A program made the position numbers and the translations under genes. Shown here piece after piece: positions 42,864-53,822 of a DNA stretch of 64,000 nucleotides; within the stretch, counting starts at the first letter, position 1; each line of letters begins with the position of its first letter. This stretch comes from Microbacterium commune (GTDB lineage Bacteria > Actinomycetota > Actinomycetes > Actinomycetales > Microbacteriaceae), in NCBI RefSeq assembly GCF_014836945.1, contig NZ_JACSPX010000001.1, positions 985,727 to 1,049,726 of the forward strand, in the 5' to 3' direction. The notes below the pieces were generated by a model that was given only the letters and a program-made list of their open reading frames with translations, made no database searches and was not told where the DNA came from.

Positions 42864-42914
42864 GCCGGCGCTGAGGGCGGATGCCGGGCATCCGCCCTCA
42901 GCGCCGGCTCAGCG
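42858..42914. terminator. 57-bp near-complete palindrome over the symporter stop codon
   Basis: 28-bp perfect arms around one central base (42886). The outer part CGCTGAGCCGGCGCTGAG contains the TGA stop, and the centre is GGATGCC-G-GGCATCC. Strong terminator-like structure that reaches back into the coding end. Confidence 0.85.
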
Positions 42915-42985
42915 GCGGGATAGGGTGGAAGAGGAGTGTCGGGAAGCCTGGTCGACGTCATCGTCCGTCGACCCGGAAGGCCCGC

Positions 42986-44263
42986 ATGCCGCGCTTCTCC
43001 TCTCTCCTGCGCCCGCTGTTCCCGACATCGTCCCGCGCCGAGTCCCGGCGCATCGGCGAGATCCTCCGCACCGAGACCACGGGCGGCATCCTGCTCGTCG
43101 TCGCCGCCGCTCTCGCACTACTGTGGGCGAACTCGCCGTGGGCCGACGGCTACTTCGCGCTGCGCGATCTGCGGGTCGGCTACGAGCCGTGGCATCTGGA
43201 TCTGACCCTGGGGCAGTGGGCGGCCGACGGTCTGCTCGCAGTCTTCTTCTTCCTGGTGGGCCTCGAGCTCAAACGCGAGTTCGTCGCCGGCGACCTGCGA
43301 CGCTTCAGCACCGCCGTCGTGCCGGTGGTGGCGGCCCTCGGCGGTGTGGCGGTGCCCGCCCTCGTCTACGTCGCGGTCACGAGCGGGGCGCCCGGTGCGG
43401 CGAGAGGGTGGGCGATCCCCACCGCCACCGACATCGCGTTCGCGGTGGCGGTGCTGGCCATCATCGGCTCGCACCTGCCCAGCGCGCTGCGCATCTTCCT
43501 GCTGACTCTCGCCGTGGTCGACGACCTCGTCGCGATCGCCATCATCGCGGTGTTCTACACCGACACCATCGAGATCATGCCGCTCGTGCTGGCGCTGCTC
43601 GCGATCACCGCGTACGGCCTGATCGCGCAGCGGTACCGTCAGTTCTTCCGCCTGCGCCCGTCGGCGGCGTGGCTGATCCTGCTGCCGATCGGCTTCGCCG
43701 CCTGGGCGCTCGTGCACGCGTCCGGCATCCACGCGACGATCGCGGGTGTGCTGCTGGGCTTCACGATCCCCGTGCTGCACCGCCGGCCGGCGACCGAGAA
43801 GCAGAGCGGCCCCGGCCTCGCCGAGGTGTTCGAGCATCGGTTCCGCCCGCTCTCCAGCGGGATCGCCGTGCCGGTGTTCGCGTTCTTCTCAGCCGGCGTG
43901 GCCGTCGGCGGCACCGAGGGGTGGCTCTCGGCGCTCGGCGACCCGGTGGTGCTGGGCATCATCCTCGGCCTGATCGTGGGCAAGCCCGTCGGGATCGCCC
44001 TCGCGACCTGGGCCGTCACCCGAGTGCGCCGCATCGACCTCGATCCATCCCTGCAGTGGATCGACATCATCGGCGTGGGTCTGCTCGCCGGCATCGGGTT
44101 CACGGTCTCGCTGCTCGTCGCCGAGCTCAGCTTCGACGTCGCGGACCCGCATCACGATCAGGCGAAGGTGGCGATCCTCACCGCGTCGGTGGGCGCCGCG
44201 CTGCTGGCATCCGCCCTGCTGGGGCTGCGCAACCGCCGCTACCGGAAGAACGCGGCGACCTGA
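42986..44263 (+). CDS. nhaA: Na+/H+ antiporter NhaA
   Basis: A 425-residue NhaA protein. [38 protein letters not shown] and [20 protein letters not shown] are family signatures; [18 protein letters not shown] holds the paired Asp residues that bind Na+/H+. ATG at 42986 follows GGAAGG; the frame is open further upstream into the palindrome, but that part is not conserved. It exchanges Na+ for protons in the cytoplasmic membrane. Confidence 0.95.
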   Translation: MPRFSSLLRPLFPTSSRAESRRIGEILRTETTGGILLVVAAALALLWANSPWADGYFALRDLRVGYEPWHLDLTLGQWAADGLLAVFFFLVGLELKREFVAGDLRRFSTAVVPVVAALGGVAVPALVYVAVTSGAPGAARGWAIPTATDIAFAVAVLAIIGSHLPSALRIFLLTLAVVDDLVAIAIIAVFYTDTIEIMPLVLALLAITAYGLIAQRYRQFFRLRPSAAWLILLPIGFAAWALVHASGIHATIAGVLLGFTIPVLHRRPATEKQSGPGLAEVFEHRFRPLSSGIAVPVFAFFSAGVAVGGTEGWLSALGDPVVLGIILGLIVGKPVGIALATWAVTRVRRIDLDPSLQWIDIIGVGLLAGIGFTVSLLVAELSFDVADPHHDQAKVAILTASVGAALLASALLGLRNRRYRKNAAT

Positions 44264-44274
44264 CCAGACGCAAA

Positions 44275-44312
44275 AGAACCGGCCGGGAACCACGTGGGTC
44301 CCGGCCGGTTCT
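44275..44312. terminator. Bidirectional intrinsic terminator
   Basis: AGAACCGGCCGGGAACC pairs with its mirror, one mismatch, loop of four. On the minus strand it is followed by TTTTGC, a short U-tract that serves cspA; on the plus strand it closes nhaA. Confidence 0.85.
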
Positions 44313-44325
44313 GTCGACGCTCAGA

Positions 44326-44529
44326 TCAGAGCGCGCGGATCTTCGCCGCCTGCATGCCCTTGGGGCCACGCTCGGGCTCGAACTCCACCTTCTGGTTCTC
44401 GGTGAGCTCCTTGTAGCCGTTGCCCTCGATTGCCGAGAAGTGCGCGAAGAGGTCGTCGGAGCCGTCATCGGGAGCGATGAAGCCGAAGCCCTTTTCGGAG
44501 TTGAACCATTTCACAGTGCCAGTGGCCAT
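44326..44529 (-). CDS. Cold-shock protein, CspA family
   Basis: A 67-residue single OB-fold protein. [20 protein letters not shown] contains RNP1 (KGFGFI) and [10 protein letters not shown] is RNP2. It binds single-stranded RNA and DNA as a chaperone. ATG at 44529 follows AGAAAG-type purines. The roughly 290-base upstream stretch has no gene and may hold a long structured leader, as for many csp genes. A strong terminator follows. Confidence 0.97.
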   Translation of the reverse strand: MATGTVKWFNSEKGFGFIAPDDGSDDLFAHFSAIEGNGYKELTENQKVEFEPERGPKGMQAAKIRAL

Positions 44530-44821
44530 GTGCTTCTGCTTTCTGTTGATCTGGCCGCTGATGCGACCGGGGTGCCACGCTGAATTGTCCGGCGTGCACG
44601 ATATGACGATGCCGACCGAGCGGCGCGGGGCGCATGGCTCGACGGGATCGGGGTGATCCGGATCCGCGGCACTCACACGCGGGTCGGGATCGGGGTGATG
44701 GCTGGAGCGAGAGACGCTCAGCTGTTGAGAGTGAAGCCTCCGGCGGAGGGACACGACAACACTAGCACGCGGCGGCGGCCTGCGCCCCGATCGACGGATA
44801 CCCCAGGGCTAGGCTCATCGC
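44530..44821 (-). other. Gene-free stretch, possible long csp leader
   Basis: About 290 bases without a coding frame. On the minus strand a TAGTGT hexamer near 44767 could be a -10 element, giving a leader of roughly 225 bases. TCCGGCGGA near 44741 can form a small stem. On the plus strand the last bases carry the -10 hexamer of the M20 gene. The assignment as a cold-responsive leader is by analogy with other csp genes. Confidence 0.35.
44810..44815 (+). promoter_or_regulatory. -10 hexamer for leaderless M20 gene
   Basis: TAGGCT ends six bases before the ATG. Confidence 0.65.
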
Positions 44822-46054
44822 ATGACCGTCGACCTCGAAGCCCTCTACATCGACCTGCACAAGCATCCCGAGCTGTCGTTCCAGGAGACGCGCACCGCCG
44901 GCATCGCCGCAGCTCATCTGCGCGAGCTCGGGCTCGAGGTGCACGAGGGCGTCGGCATCACCGGCGTGGTGGGTGTGCTGTCGAACCCGTCGGCGAGCTC
45001 GGGCGAGCCCGGCCCCGTGGTCTGGCTGCGCGCCGACATGGACGCGCTGCCCGTCGTCGAGGAGACCGGACTCGCGTATGCGTCGACCGCGACCGGTGTC
45101 GATCCGGGCGGCAGCACCGTCGGGGTGATGCACGCCTGCGGCCACGACATGCATGTGACCGCCATGATCGGCGCGGTCGAGCGACTGGTCGCCGAGCGCG
45201 ACCAGTGGAGCGGGACGGTCGTGGTGGTGATCCAGCCCGCCGAGGAGTACGGCGCCGGCGCCAGGGCGATGCTCGATGACGGTGCGCTCGACCGCTTCCC
45301 GCGCCCCGATGTGGTGCTCGGCCAGCACGTCACCCCCCTGCCCGCGGGCACCATCGGCGTGCGACCGGGTCCGCAGATGTCGGCCTCCGACGGCATCCAG
45401 GTCGTGCTGCACGGTCGTGGCGGCCACGGGTCGCGCCCGCACTCGACGATCGACCCGATCGTCATGGCCGCGGCGACGATCATGCGGCTGCAGACGGTCG
45501 TCTCGCGGGAGGTCGATCCGCGCGACCTCGCCGTCGTGACGGTCGGCGCGATCCACGCCGGCACCAAGAACAACATCATCCCCGCGGATGCCACCCTGCA
45601 GCTCAGCCTGCGCTACCCCGACGAGCAGCTGCGCGAGAAGGTGCTCGAGAGAGTCGAGCGCGTCATCCGCGCGGAGGCGACGGCATCCGGCGCCGAGCGC
45701 GAGCCCGAGATCTCGACCCTGCACCGACTGCCGGCCACGATCAACGACGCGGATGCCACCGAGCGGGTCGTCTCGGCCTTCCGCGGCGTCTTCGGCGAGC
45801 AGTCGGTGATCGATCCGGGGCTGTTCACCGGCAGCGAGGACGTGTCGTGGTTCGCCCGCGACGCGGGAGTGCCCCTGGTGTTCTGGTTCTGGGGCGGGGT
45901 CGACCCGCAGCTGTACGCGGACGCCGTGGCGAACGGCACCGTCGACAGCGACGTCCCGACCAACCACTCGCCGTTCTACGCCCCGGTGATCCACCCCACG
46001 ATCGAGGTCGGCGTCACGGCGATGGCCACGGCGGCCCGGGAGTTCCTCGACTGA
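44822..46054 (+). CDS. M20-family amidohydrolase
   Basis: A 410-residue M20D-type metallohydrolase. LYIDLHKHPELSFQETRTAG is the N-terminal family signature. VVWLRADMDALPVVEETGL, VMHACGHDMHVTAMIG and VIQPAEEYGAGARAML hold the metal ligands, and VLHGRGGHGSRPHSTIDP the dimerisation-domain His. Such enzymes cleave N-acyl or amide bonds of amino acids (hippurate, IAA-amino acids, acetyl amino acids). Exact substrate unknown. Cytosolic. Confidence 0.93.
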   Translation: MTVDLEALYIDLHKHPELSFQETRTAGIAAAHLRELGLEVHEGVGITGVVGVLSNPSASSGEPGPVVWLRADMDALPVVEETGLAYASTATGVDPGGSTVGVMHACGHDMHVTAMIGAVERLVAERDQWSGTVVVVIQPAEEYGAGARAMLDDGALDRFPRPDVVLGQHVTPLPAGTIGVRPGPQMSASDGIQVVLHGRGGHGSRPHSTIDPIVMAAATIMRLQTVVSREVDPRDLAVVTVGAIHAGTKNNIIPADATLQLSLRYPDEQLREKVLERVERVIRAEATASGAEREPEISTLHRLPATINDADATERVVSAFRGVFGEQSVIDPGLFTGSEDVSWFARDAGVPLVFWFWGGVDPQLYADAVANGTVDSDVPTNHSPFYAPVIHPTIEVGVTAMATAAREFLD

Positions 46055-46066
46055 GGCGCGGGCGCC

Positions 46067-46735
46067 TCAGACCTCGATGACGCGCTGGTTGCTCTCGTGC
46101 GCCTCACGGTGCAGTCGCTCCATGCGCACGTCGAGCTCACCCGCCGCCTCGGCCGCGTCGGTCAGGCTCTGCACGAGGTGCGCAGGCACGCGACCGGCGA
46201 ACTTGTAGTGGATCTTGTGCTCGAGGCTCGCCCAGAAGTCCATCGCGATGGTGCGGAACTGCACCTCGACGGGGATCGCGATCGGTCCGGTGGAGAGGAA
46301 CACCGGCACGTCGACGATCGTGTGCAGGCTGCGGTAGCCGTTGGGTTTGGGCGTCGCGATGTAGTCCTTCACCGTGCGCATGGTCACGTCGTCCTGCTGC
46401 GTGAGAAGGTCGAATAGGCGGTACACGTCGCTGACGAAGCTGCAGGTGACGCGCACACCGGCGATGTCGGTGATCTCCCGACGGATCACCTCGAAATCCG
46501 GTTCGATGCCCTTTCGCGCGATCTTCTCGACGATGCTGTCCGGGGTCTTGACGCGGCTCTTGACATGCTCGATCGGGTTGTACGCGTGCATGTGCGTGAA
46601 CTCGTCGCGCAGGATCGAGATCTTCGTCTCGACCTCGCGCATCCCGAACTCGTACTCGCGCAGGAACCGCTGGAATGCGTCGCGCAGCTGCTTCGCCTCG
46701 GCGATCGCGGCGTCGTCGATCGGGAGAATCGTCAT
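46067..46735 (-). CDS. Small alarmone synthetase (RelQ/SAS-like GTP pyrophosphokinase)
   Basis: A 222-residue (p)ppGpp synthetase-only protein. IRREITDIAGVRVTCSFVSD is the RelA synthetase core start. IATPKPNGYRSLHTIVDVPV is the substrate loop and EVQFRTIAMDFWASLEHKIH the catalytic Glu region. There is no hydrolase, TGS or ACT domain. It makes (p)ppGpp from ATP and GDP/GTP in response to stress, apart from the ribosome-linked Rel. It converges with the M20 gene (12-base gap). Confidence 0.93.
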   Translation of the reverse strand: MTILPIDDAAIAEAKQLRDAFQRFLREYEFGMREVETKISILRDEFTHMHAYNPIEHVKSRVKTPDSIVEKIARKGIEPDFEVIRREITDIAGVRVTCSFVSDVYRLFDLLTQQDDVTMRTVKDYIATPKPNGYRSLHTIVDVPVFLSTGPIAIPVEVQFRTIAMDFWASLEHKIHYKFAGRVPAHLVQSLTDAAEAAGELDVRMERLHREAHESNQRVIEV

Positions 46736-46833
46736 GTCCTCGACGCTACGCGCTCGCCTTCGGAATCCCCTGGGGGTGGCGGCCGAACGTCACGTGTTGT
46801 GCGGGGGTGTCAGCAGGCGTAGTGTCGCCGCTC

Positions 46834-47648
46834 GTGGCAAACGAAATGCGTGAGAGCGCGGACGCCCCGCTGCACGCGAAGCGCATCTTTCTCGGCGAAC
46901 CCCTCACCACCCAGCAGGTCAACGACCAGCTGCTCCCCAAGCGCATGGCGCTGCCCATCTTCGCGTCCGACGCACTGAGCTCCGTCGCGTACGGGCCTCA
47001 GGAGATGCTGATGATCATGCTGATCGGCGGGGTGTCGTTCCTGACGCTGAGCCCGTGGGTGGCGGCCGCCGTCGTGCTGCTGCTGATCGTCGTGGTGCTC
47101 AGCTACCGCCAGCTGATCAAGGCGTACCCGTCGGGCGGTGGCGACTACGAGGTGGCCTCGACCAACCTCGGCGAGATCCCCGGCGTCGTCGTCGCGGCTG
47201 CGCTGCTCGTCGACTACGTGCTCACCGTCGCCGTGTCGATCGCGTCGGGCGTCGACAACATCATCTCGGCCGTGCCCTCGCTCGACCCGTGGCGCGTCGA
47301 GCTGGCGGTGGGCTTCGTCATCCTCATCGTGATCGTCAACCTGCGCGGCGTGCGCGAGGCGTCGACCGTGTTCGCCATCCCGACCTACGTCTTCATCGGC
47401 TCGGTGGTGCTGATGATCGGCACCGGCCTGATCCGCACCTTCCTCGGCGATCCTGGCAGCTGATGCTCGTGCACGGCGTGACGATCACGCTCGTGCCGTG
47501 GCTGCTCGACTCGTCCGAGCTGATCTACGGCCGCCGCTCGCGGCCCGTGCCCGGGCAGGAGCGCGCGGGTCGTCCGGTGGCGCTGTACGGTGCGCCACCG
47601 CGGGGGCGGCGCGTGCAGCGGCCGGCGGGTCCGCCCGACGAGGGTTGA
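46834..47648 (+). pseudogene. APC-family amino acid permease with internal deletion
   Basis: The first 209 codons (GTG at 46834; HAKRIFLGEPLTTQQVNDQL, LLPKRMALPIFASDALSSVA) match the start of large actinobacterial APC permeases (about 650 residues) through roughly six helices, then stop at 47463. In another frame, 47450-47648 encodes VHGVTITLVPWLLDSSELIY and a basic tail, resembling the extreme C-terminus of the same permeases (V-x-V-x-x-V-P-W-x-L). The simplest reading is loss of some 1.2-1.3 kb from the middle with a frame change. The truncated product could still be made, but not as a normal transporter. Confidence 0.7.
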
Positions 47649-47681
47649 GGCCGGCGCGTTCTCGCCGTCGATCCTCGCGGA

Positions 47682-50018
<2,337 letters not shown>

Positions 50019-50045
50019 GATCTGCTCCCTGAGATCCGGTCCGCG

Positions 50046-50255
50046 TCAGGACACGACTGCGCGGTACCCTGCTTCGTCGACGGCGGCGATGACCGCATCG
50101 GCATCGACGGCGGTGGCCGAGCCGACGACGAGACGGCCGGTCTGGGCGCTGACCTCGATGCTCTCGACGCCGGGGATCTTCTCAACCTCTTCGCGTACGG
50201 ACATCTCGCAGTGACCGCAGGTCATTCCGCTCACCTGGAATTCAGTGGTGCTCAT
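50046..50255 (-). CDS. copZ: Copper chaperone CopZ
   Basis: A 69-residue heavy-metal-associated domain: MSTTEFQVSGMTCGHCEMSV with the CxxC copper site, then EEVEKIPGVESIEVSAQTG. It passes Cu(I) to CopA encoded next. Two palindromic CsoR-type boxes stand upstream. ATG at 50255 follows GAAGGAGGAGC. Confidence 0.96.
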   Translation of the reverse strand: MSTTEFQVSGMTCGHCEMSVREEVEKIPGVESIEVSAQTGRLVVGSATAVDADAVIAAVDEAGYRAVVS

Positions 50256-50272
50256 CGCTCCTCCTTCGCTGG

Positions 50273-50291
50273 GATACCCGAGAGGGGTATC
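50273..50291. promoter_or_regulatory. CsoR-type copper operator 1
   Basis: GATACCC-GAGAG-GGGTATC, 7-bp perfect arms with TACCC/GGGTA cores as in CsoR sites. It lies 18 bases before copZ. Confidence 0.75.
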
Positions 50292-50307
50292 TACTCAGAG
50301 TACTACC

Positions 50308-50328
50308 GAATACCCCCGAGGGGTATTC
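50308..50328. promoter_or_regulatory. CsoR-type copper operator 2
   Basis: GAATACCCC-CGA-GGGGTATTC, 9-bp perfect arms. It lies 35 bases from the first box, probably flanking or covering the promoter. No csoR gene is present in this window. Confidence 0.78.
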
Positions 50329-50358
50329 CCCCGCGCGGCGAGCACGCGCGGCTGGTGC

Positions 50359-51387
50359 TCACCGGCCGCGTTTGTGGCGGTACATCTCGGCATCCGCCCG
50401 CCGCAGCGCGTCTTCGAGCGTCTCGTCCTCCTGCACCTGAACCGCTCCCCACGACCACGGGTGCGAGGTCAGCTCGTGCATCCGCTCGAGCATCGCCGCC
50501 GCTCCCGACTGCGGCGTGTCCGGCAGCAGCATCACGAACTCGTCGCCACCCAGACGGGCCACGCGGTCGCCGACTCGCGACAGCGACACCCACTGCCTCA
50601 CGAGCTCCTTGAGAACGGCATCACCGGCCTCGTGGCCCTCCTCGTCGTTCACCGCCTTGAAGTCGTCGAGATCGATCAGCGCGATCGTCAGCGGGCGGCC
50701 GGTGCGCGACGCACGGCGGAGCGCCTCGCTCATCTGCCGCACCAGGCCGCGACGGTTGAGCGCACCGGTGAGCGGATCCGTCTGCGCCTCGACCCGCACC
50801 CGGTGCCGGACGAAGAAGCCGATCTCGAGGCAGATCCAGCTCATGACGACCAGGCCGAACACGTTCGCCGCTCCGAACAGCCCCGCCGCTGCTGCGCCGG
50901 GGATCGGGTCGCCGCCGAACGGGCCGAACACCATCGCCGTGCCGACGGCGGCGAGGATCGCGATCTCGACCGGCCGGCCGATCCGCGCTCCGTAGAACCA
51001 GGCCAGGTACATCGCCATGACCGGCAGCTCCTGCACGTTCGCGACGGCGTTCTGTCGTCCGCTCGAGAACCCGATGTAGTAGACCGACACCGCCGCATGC
51101 ACGAGCACCAGGATCAGGCCCCAGTACCGCGGAATGCGTCGACCGAACAGGAGCACGGCCGCCGCGGGCACGAAGCCCGCGGCCATGAGGGCCGCCGAGA
51201 ACCCGACCTCGACGGGCGACATGTCGCGCTCGAGCAGTTCGATGAGCAGCAGGATCGAGAAGAACGCGCACATGATCGCTGTGACGATCGAGTAGGTCGA
51301 TGTGCGTCTGCGGATCCGCATCAGCCAGGAGGCGTTCAGCCAGCCGAGCTCAGCGGAATCGGCCTGGCGGACGTCCTGCTGACCCAC
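50359..51387 (-). CDS. Membrane-bound diguanylate cyclase (GGDEF)
   Basis: A 342-residue protein from GTG at 51387, chosen for the AAAGGGGGG ribosome site just upstream. Six or so helices fill residues 30-190 (STYSIVTAIMCAFFSILLLI and later), an MHYT/MASE-like sensor of unknown ligand. The GGDEF domain follows: DPLTGALNRRGLVRQMSEAL, IALIDLDDFKAVNDEEGHEA, VARLGGDEFVMLLPDT. The active-site GGDEF is intact, so it should make c-di-GMP. It is divergent from an EAL protein gene. Confidence 0.92.
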   Translation of the reverse strand: MGQQDVRQADSAELGWLNASWLMRIRRRTSTYSIVTAIMCAFFSILLLIELLERDMSPVEVGFSAALMAAGFVPAAAVLLFGRRIPRYWGLILVLVHAAVSVYYIGFSSGRQNAVANVQELPVMAMYLAWFYGARIGRPVEIAILAAVGTAMVFGPFGGDPIPGAAAAGLFGAANVFGLVVMSWICLEIGFFVRHRVRVEAQTDPLTGALNRRGLVRQMSEALRRASRTGRPLTIALIDLDDFKAVNDEEGHEAGDAVLKELVRQWVSLSRVGDRVARLGGDEFVMLLPDTPQSGAAAMLERMHELTSHPWSWGAVQVQEDETLEDALRRADAEMYRHKRGR

Positions 51388-51505
51388 GTGTGCCCCCCTT
51401 TCGCCACCGGCGGCGCTGCCCGGCATTCAGGCTAGCCGCGAAACGCCGCCCCCGGCGCCCTGTTCCGCGAGGAATACACTGAAGTTTCTCAGTGACCGGA
51501 GCCGT

Positions 51506-52219
51506 ATGTCTGAACTGCCGAAGGCGCGAGCCTTCTTCCAGCCCATCGTCGACGTGCGCGCCATGCGCGTCGTCGGCTTCGAAGCACTCGCCCGCTTCGA
51601 CGACGGCGGCTCGCCACTCGATCATCTGCGCGTGGCGGAGGACCGCGGCCAGCGTGCGCAGCTTGAGCTGCAGCTGATCGAGAGCGCCGTCGACGCGGCG
51701 ACGACTCTGCCTGCGGACGGATTCATCACCCTGAACGTCTCCGGACGCACGATGGGCTTCCCGCGGCTGGCCGAGGCGCTTCGCCGCTGCGACCGCTCGT
51801 GGGGGCTCGAGCTGTTCGAGGGCGCCGAGCCGGAGGAGTGCCTGGCGATTCGCCAGCAGGTCGACGAGCTCGGCGGCTTCCTGCTCATCGACGATGCGGG
51901 AGTGGACTTCGCCGACGAGGAACGGGTGCGTCAGCTGCGGCCGGACATCGTGAAGATCGATCGTGCCGTGTTCTGGCACTCTCTTGCGGACGACGACGGG
52001 CGCCATCGCGTCGAGAGCATCCTCGGGGCGGCCGATGAGGTCGACGCCCGCGCCCTCGTCGAGGGCGTCGAGGACGAGACGCAGCTCGAGGCCGTGCGCG
52101 CACTCGAGGTCGGCCTCGCCCAGGGGTACCACCTGGGCCGACCGACCCCGGTCGACGGCGTGGCGGAGATGCTGGTCGACCTGCGGCGTCGTGTCGGAGT
52201 GGACGCGTCGGGCCTCTGA
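51506..52219 (+). CDS. Stand-alone EAL-domain protein (c-di-GMP phosphodiesterase)
   Basis: A 237-residue single EAL domain without other parts. FFQPIVDVRAMRVVGFEALA contains the EAL motif; TLNVSG, ELFE, IDDAG, VKIDR, LVEGVE and QGYHLGRP supply the other usual metal and catalytic residues. The loop normally reading DDFGTGYSS is DDAGVDFADE, so activity or dimer-linked activation may differ. ATG at 51506 follows CCGGAGCC. It is divergent from the GGDEF gene, forming a make/break pair. Confidence 0.88.
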   Translation: MSELPKARAFFQPIVDVRAMRVVGFEALARFDDGGSPLDHLRVAEDRGQRAQLELQLIESAVDAATTLPADGFITLNVSGRTMGFPRLAEALRRCDRSWGLELFEGAEPEECLAIRQQVDELGGFLLIDDAGVDFADEERVRQLRPDIVKIDRAVFWHSLADDDGRHRVESILGAADEVDARALVEGVEDETQLEAVRALEVGLAQGYHLGRPTPVDGVAEMLVDLRRRVGVDASGL

Positions 52220-52273
52220 CCTGCAGCCCGCTGCGCCGCGCGCGGATCACGACCACCGCGGACGGTCGAGAAT

Positions 52274-52285
52274 GGTAGCGCTACC
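52274..52285. promoter_or_regulatory. LacI-like palindrome GGTAGCGCTACC
   Basis: A perfect 12-bp palindrome with the AGCGCT core, 55 bases upstream of the main operator. It may bind another LacI-type protein or be an auxiliary site. Confidence 0.5.
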
Positions 52286-52327
52286 CGCGGTTCGTCGTTG
52301 ACTGCTTTAAACACAGACGCCTCCGGG

Positions 52328-52356
52328 TTGTGAGCGCAAACATCCTGCGCTTTAAT
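52328..52356 (+). promoter_or_regulatory. Promoter and overlapping LacI operator of the sugar ABC operon
   Basis: TTGTGA (52328-52333), 17 bases, then TTTAAT (52351-52356) form a good housekeeping promoter. The operator TGTGAGCGCAAACA (52329-52342) covers the -35 and part of the spacer. The same 14 bases occur before the beta-galactosidase gene at 57581-57594. Confidence 0.75.
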
Positions 52357-52418
52357 GGCTCCGAGGCCTCATCCCTGCGGCCTCAGCCCACTCAACTGAC
52401 CTCAACGGGGAGCACAGC

Positions 52419-53738
52419 ATGGCATCCACGTCCCGCACCATCCGCACCGCCGCCGTCATCGCCGTCGGCGCCGTATCGGCCTTCGGCCTGGCCGCCTGCA
52501 GCAGCGCCGACTCCGCCGGGGGCGACAGCGCCTCCGCCGGCGACACCGTCACGATCGACTACATGCACCGCCTGCCCGACGGCAAGGACATGACCGCCGT
52601 CAAGGACATCGTCCAGCGCTGGAACGACGAGAACCCCGACATCCAGGTGAAGACGACGAAGTTCGACGGCGCCGCCAGCGACATGATCCTCAAGCTCGAG
52701 ACCGACGTGAAGGCCGGCACCGCGCCCTGCCTCGCGCAGACCTCCTACTCCGAGGTGCCCCAGCTCTTCGTCAAGGGCATGCTGCAGGACGTCGCCGACG
52801 AGGCGAAGAAGTACGAGGACGATTTCTCGGCGGGCGCCTTCAGCGGCATGAAGGTCGGCGACGCCGTCGTCGGGCTGCCGCAGGACACCGGCCCCCTGGT
52901 CTACTTCTACAACGAGGGGTCGTTCACCGAGCTCGGCCTCGATGTGCCGGCCACGCTCGACGACCTGACCGCCGACAGCGCGACCGCTGCAGCCGCGGGC
53001 AAGTTCGTCACCGCCTTCACCCCCGACGAGGCGTCGAACTGGCTCTCCGCTCAGGCGGCCGCAGCCGGCGACACGTGGTTCTCCAGCACCGGAGACAAGT
53101 GGAAGGTCGAGACCGAGGGCGAAGGCGCTCAGCGCGTCGCCGGCTTCTGGCAGAACCTCATCGACAGCAAGCAGACCCTCACCACCGAGCGCTGGGGGGA
53201 GGGCTTCACGGCCGCCCTCAACGACGGCAGCCTGATCGGACACGTGGGCGCCGCGTGGGAGGCGGGCTTCCTGCTCGACTCGCTCGACGGAACCCCCGCA
53301 GAGGGCCAGTGGCGCGTCGCCCAGCTGCCCGACTTCGGTGCGGGGCAGATGAGCGGCCCCGACGGCGGATCCGGCGTCTCGGTGCTCAAGGGCTGCGAGC
53401 ACCCGGCCGAGGCGATGAAGTTCAACGCCTGGTTCAACACGCAGGTCGACGACCTGGCCTCGCAGGGGCTCGTCGTCGCGGCCAAGGGCGCCGTGAAGAC
53501 GCCGGAGAAGATGGAGCGCCAGTTCGGCGGTCAGGACGTGCTCGCCGAGCTGGCCACGGCCACCGAGAACCTCAACCCGGACTTCCCCTACGCACCCGGT
53601 TTCTCGACGCTGTCGAAGATGAACGAGGTCGCCGCCGGCGCGGCGAGCGGTTCCGCGTCGGTCGCCGACGTCTTCGCCACCGCCCAGAAGACCGCAGTCG
53701 CGTCGCTCAAGGACCTCGGCCTGCCGGTCGCCGAGTGA
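52419..53738 (+). CDS. Sugar ABC transporter substrate-binding lipoprotein
   Basis: A 439-residue family 1 binding protein: lipobox LAAC (Cys27), then TVTIDYMHRLPDGKDMTAVK, VQRWNDENPDIQVKTTKFDG and GLPQDTGPLVYFYNEGSFTE. It binds an oligosaccharide outside the cell; the partner beta-galactosidase suggests a galactoside. ATG at 52419 follows GGGGAG. A stable hairpin between this gene and the first permease probably lowers downstream expression. Confidence 0.93.
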   Translation: MASTSRTIRTAAVIAVGAVSAFGLAACSSADSAGGDSASAGDTVTIDYMHRLPDGKDMTAVKDIVQRWNDENPDIQVKTTKFDGAASDMILKLETDVKAGTAPCLAQTSYSEVPQLFVKGMLQDVADEAKKYEDDFSAGAFSGMKVGDAVVGLPQDTGPLVYFYNEGSFTELGLDVPATLDDLTADSATAAAAGKFVTAFTPDEASNWLSAQAAAAGDTWFSSTGDKWKVETEGEGAQRVAGFWQNLIDSKQTLTTERWGEGFTAALNDGSLIGHVGAAWEAGFLLDSLDGTPAEGQWRVAQLPDFGAGQMSGPDGGSGVSVLKGCEHPAEAMKFNAWFNTQVDDLASQGLVVAAKGAVKTPEKMERQFGGQDVLAELATATENLNPDFPYAPGFSTLSKMNEVAAGAASGSASVADVFATAQKTAVASLKDLGLPVAE

Positions 53739-53764
53739 CCGGCGAGCACGACACCGTATGACGC

Positions 53765-53799
53765 CGACGGCGGAGAGCACCGGGTGCTCTCCGCCGTCG
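53765..53799 (+). terminator. Stem-loop between binding protein and permease genes
   Basis: CGACGGCGGAGAGCAC-CGG-GTGCTCTCCGCCGTCG, 16-bp perfect arms and a three-base loop. Typical of sugar ABC operons, where it protects or ends the binding-protein message and makes it more abundant than the permeases. Confidence 0.8.
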
Positions 53800-53822
53800 T
53801 TCTGGATCAGGAGGACAGAGCC

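Noticed and set aside
46067..46735. A full Rel/SpoT enzyme
   Set aside because: The protein has only the synthetase domain in 222 residues, with no HD hydrolase, TGS or ACT regions; it is a small alarmone synthetase.
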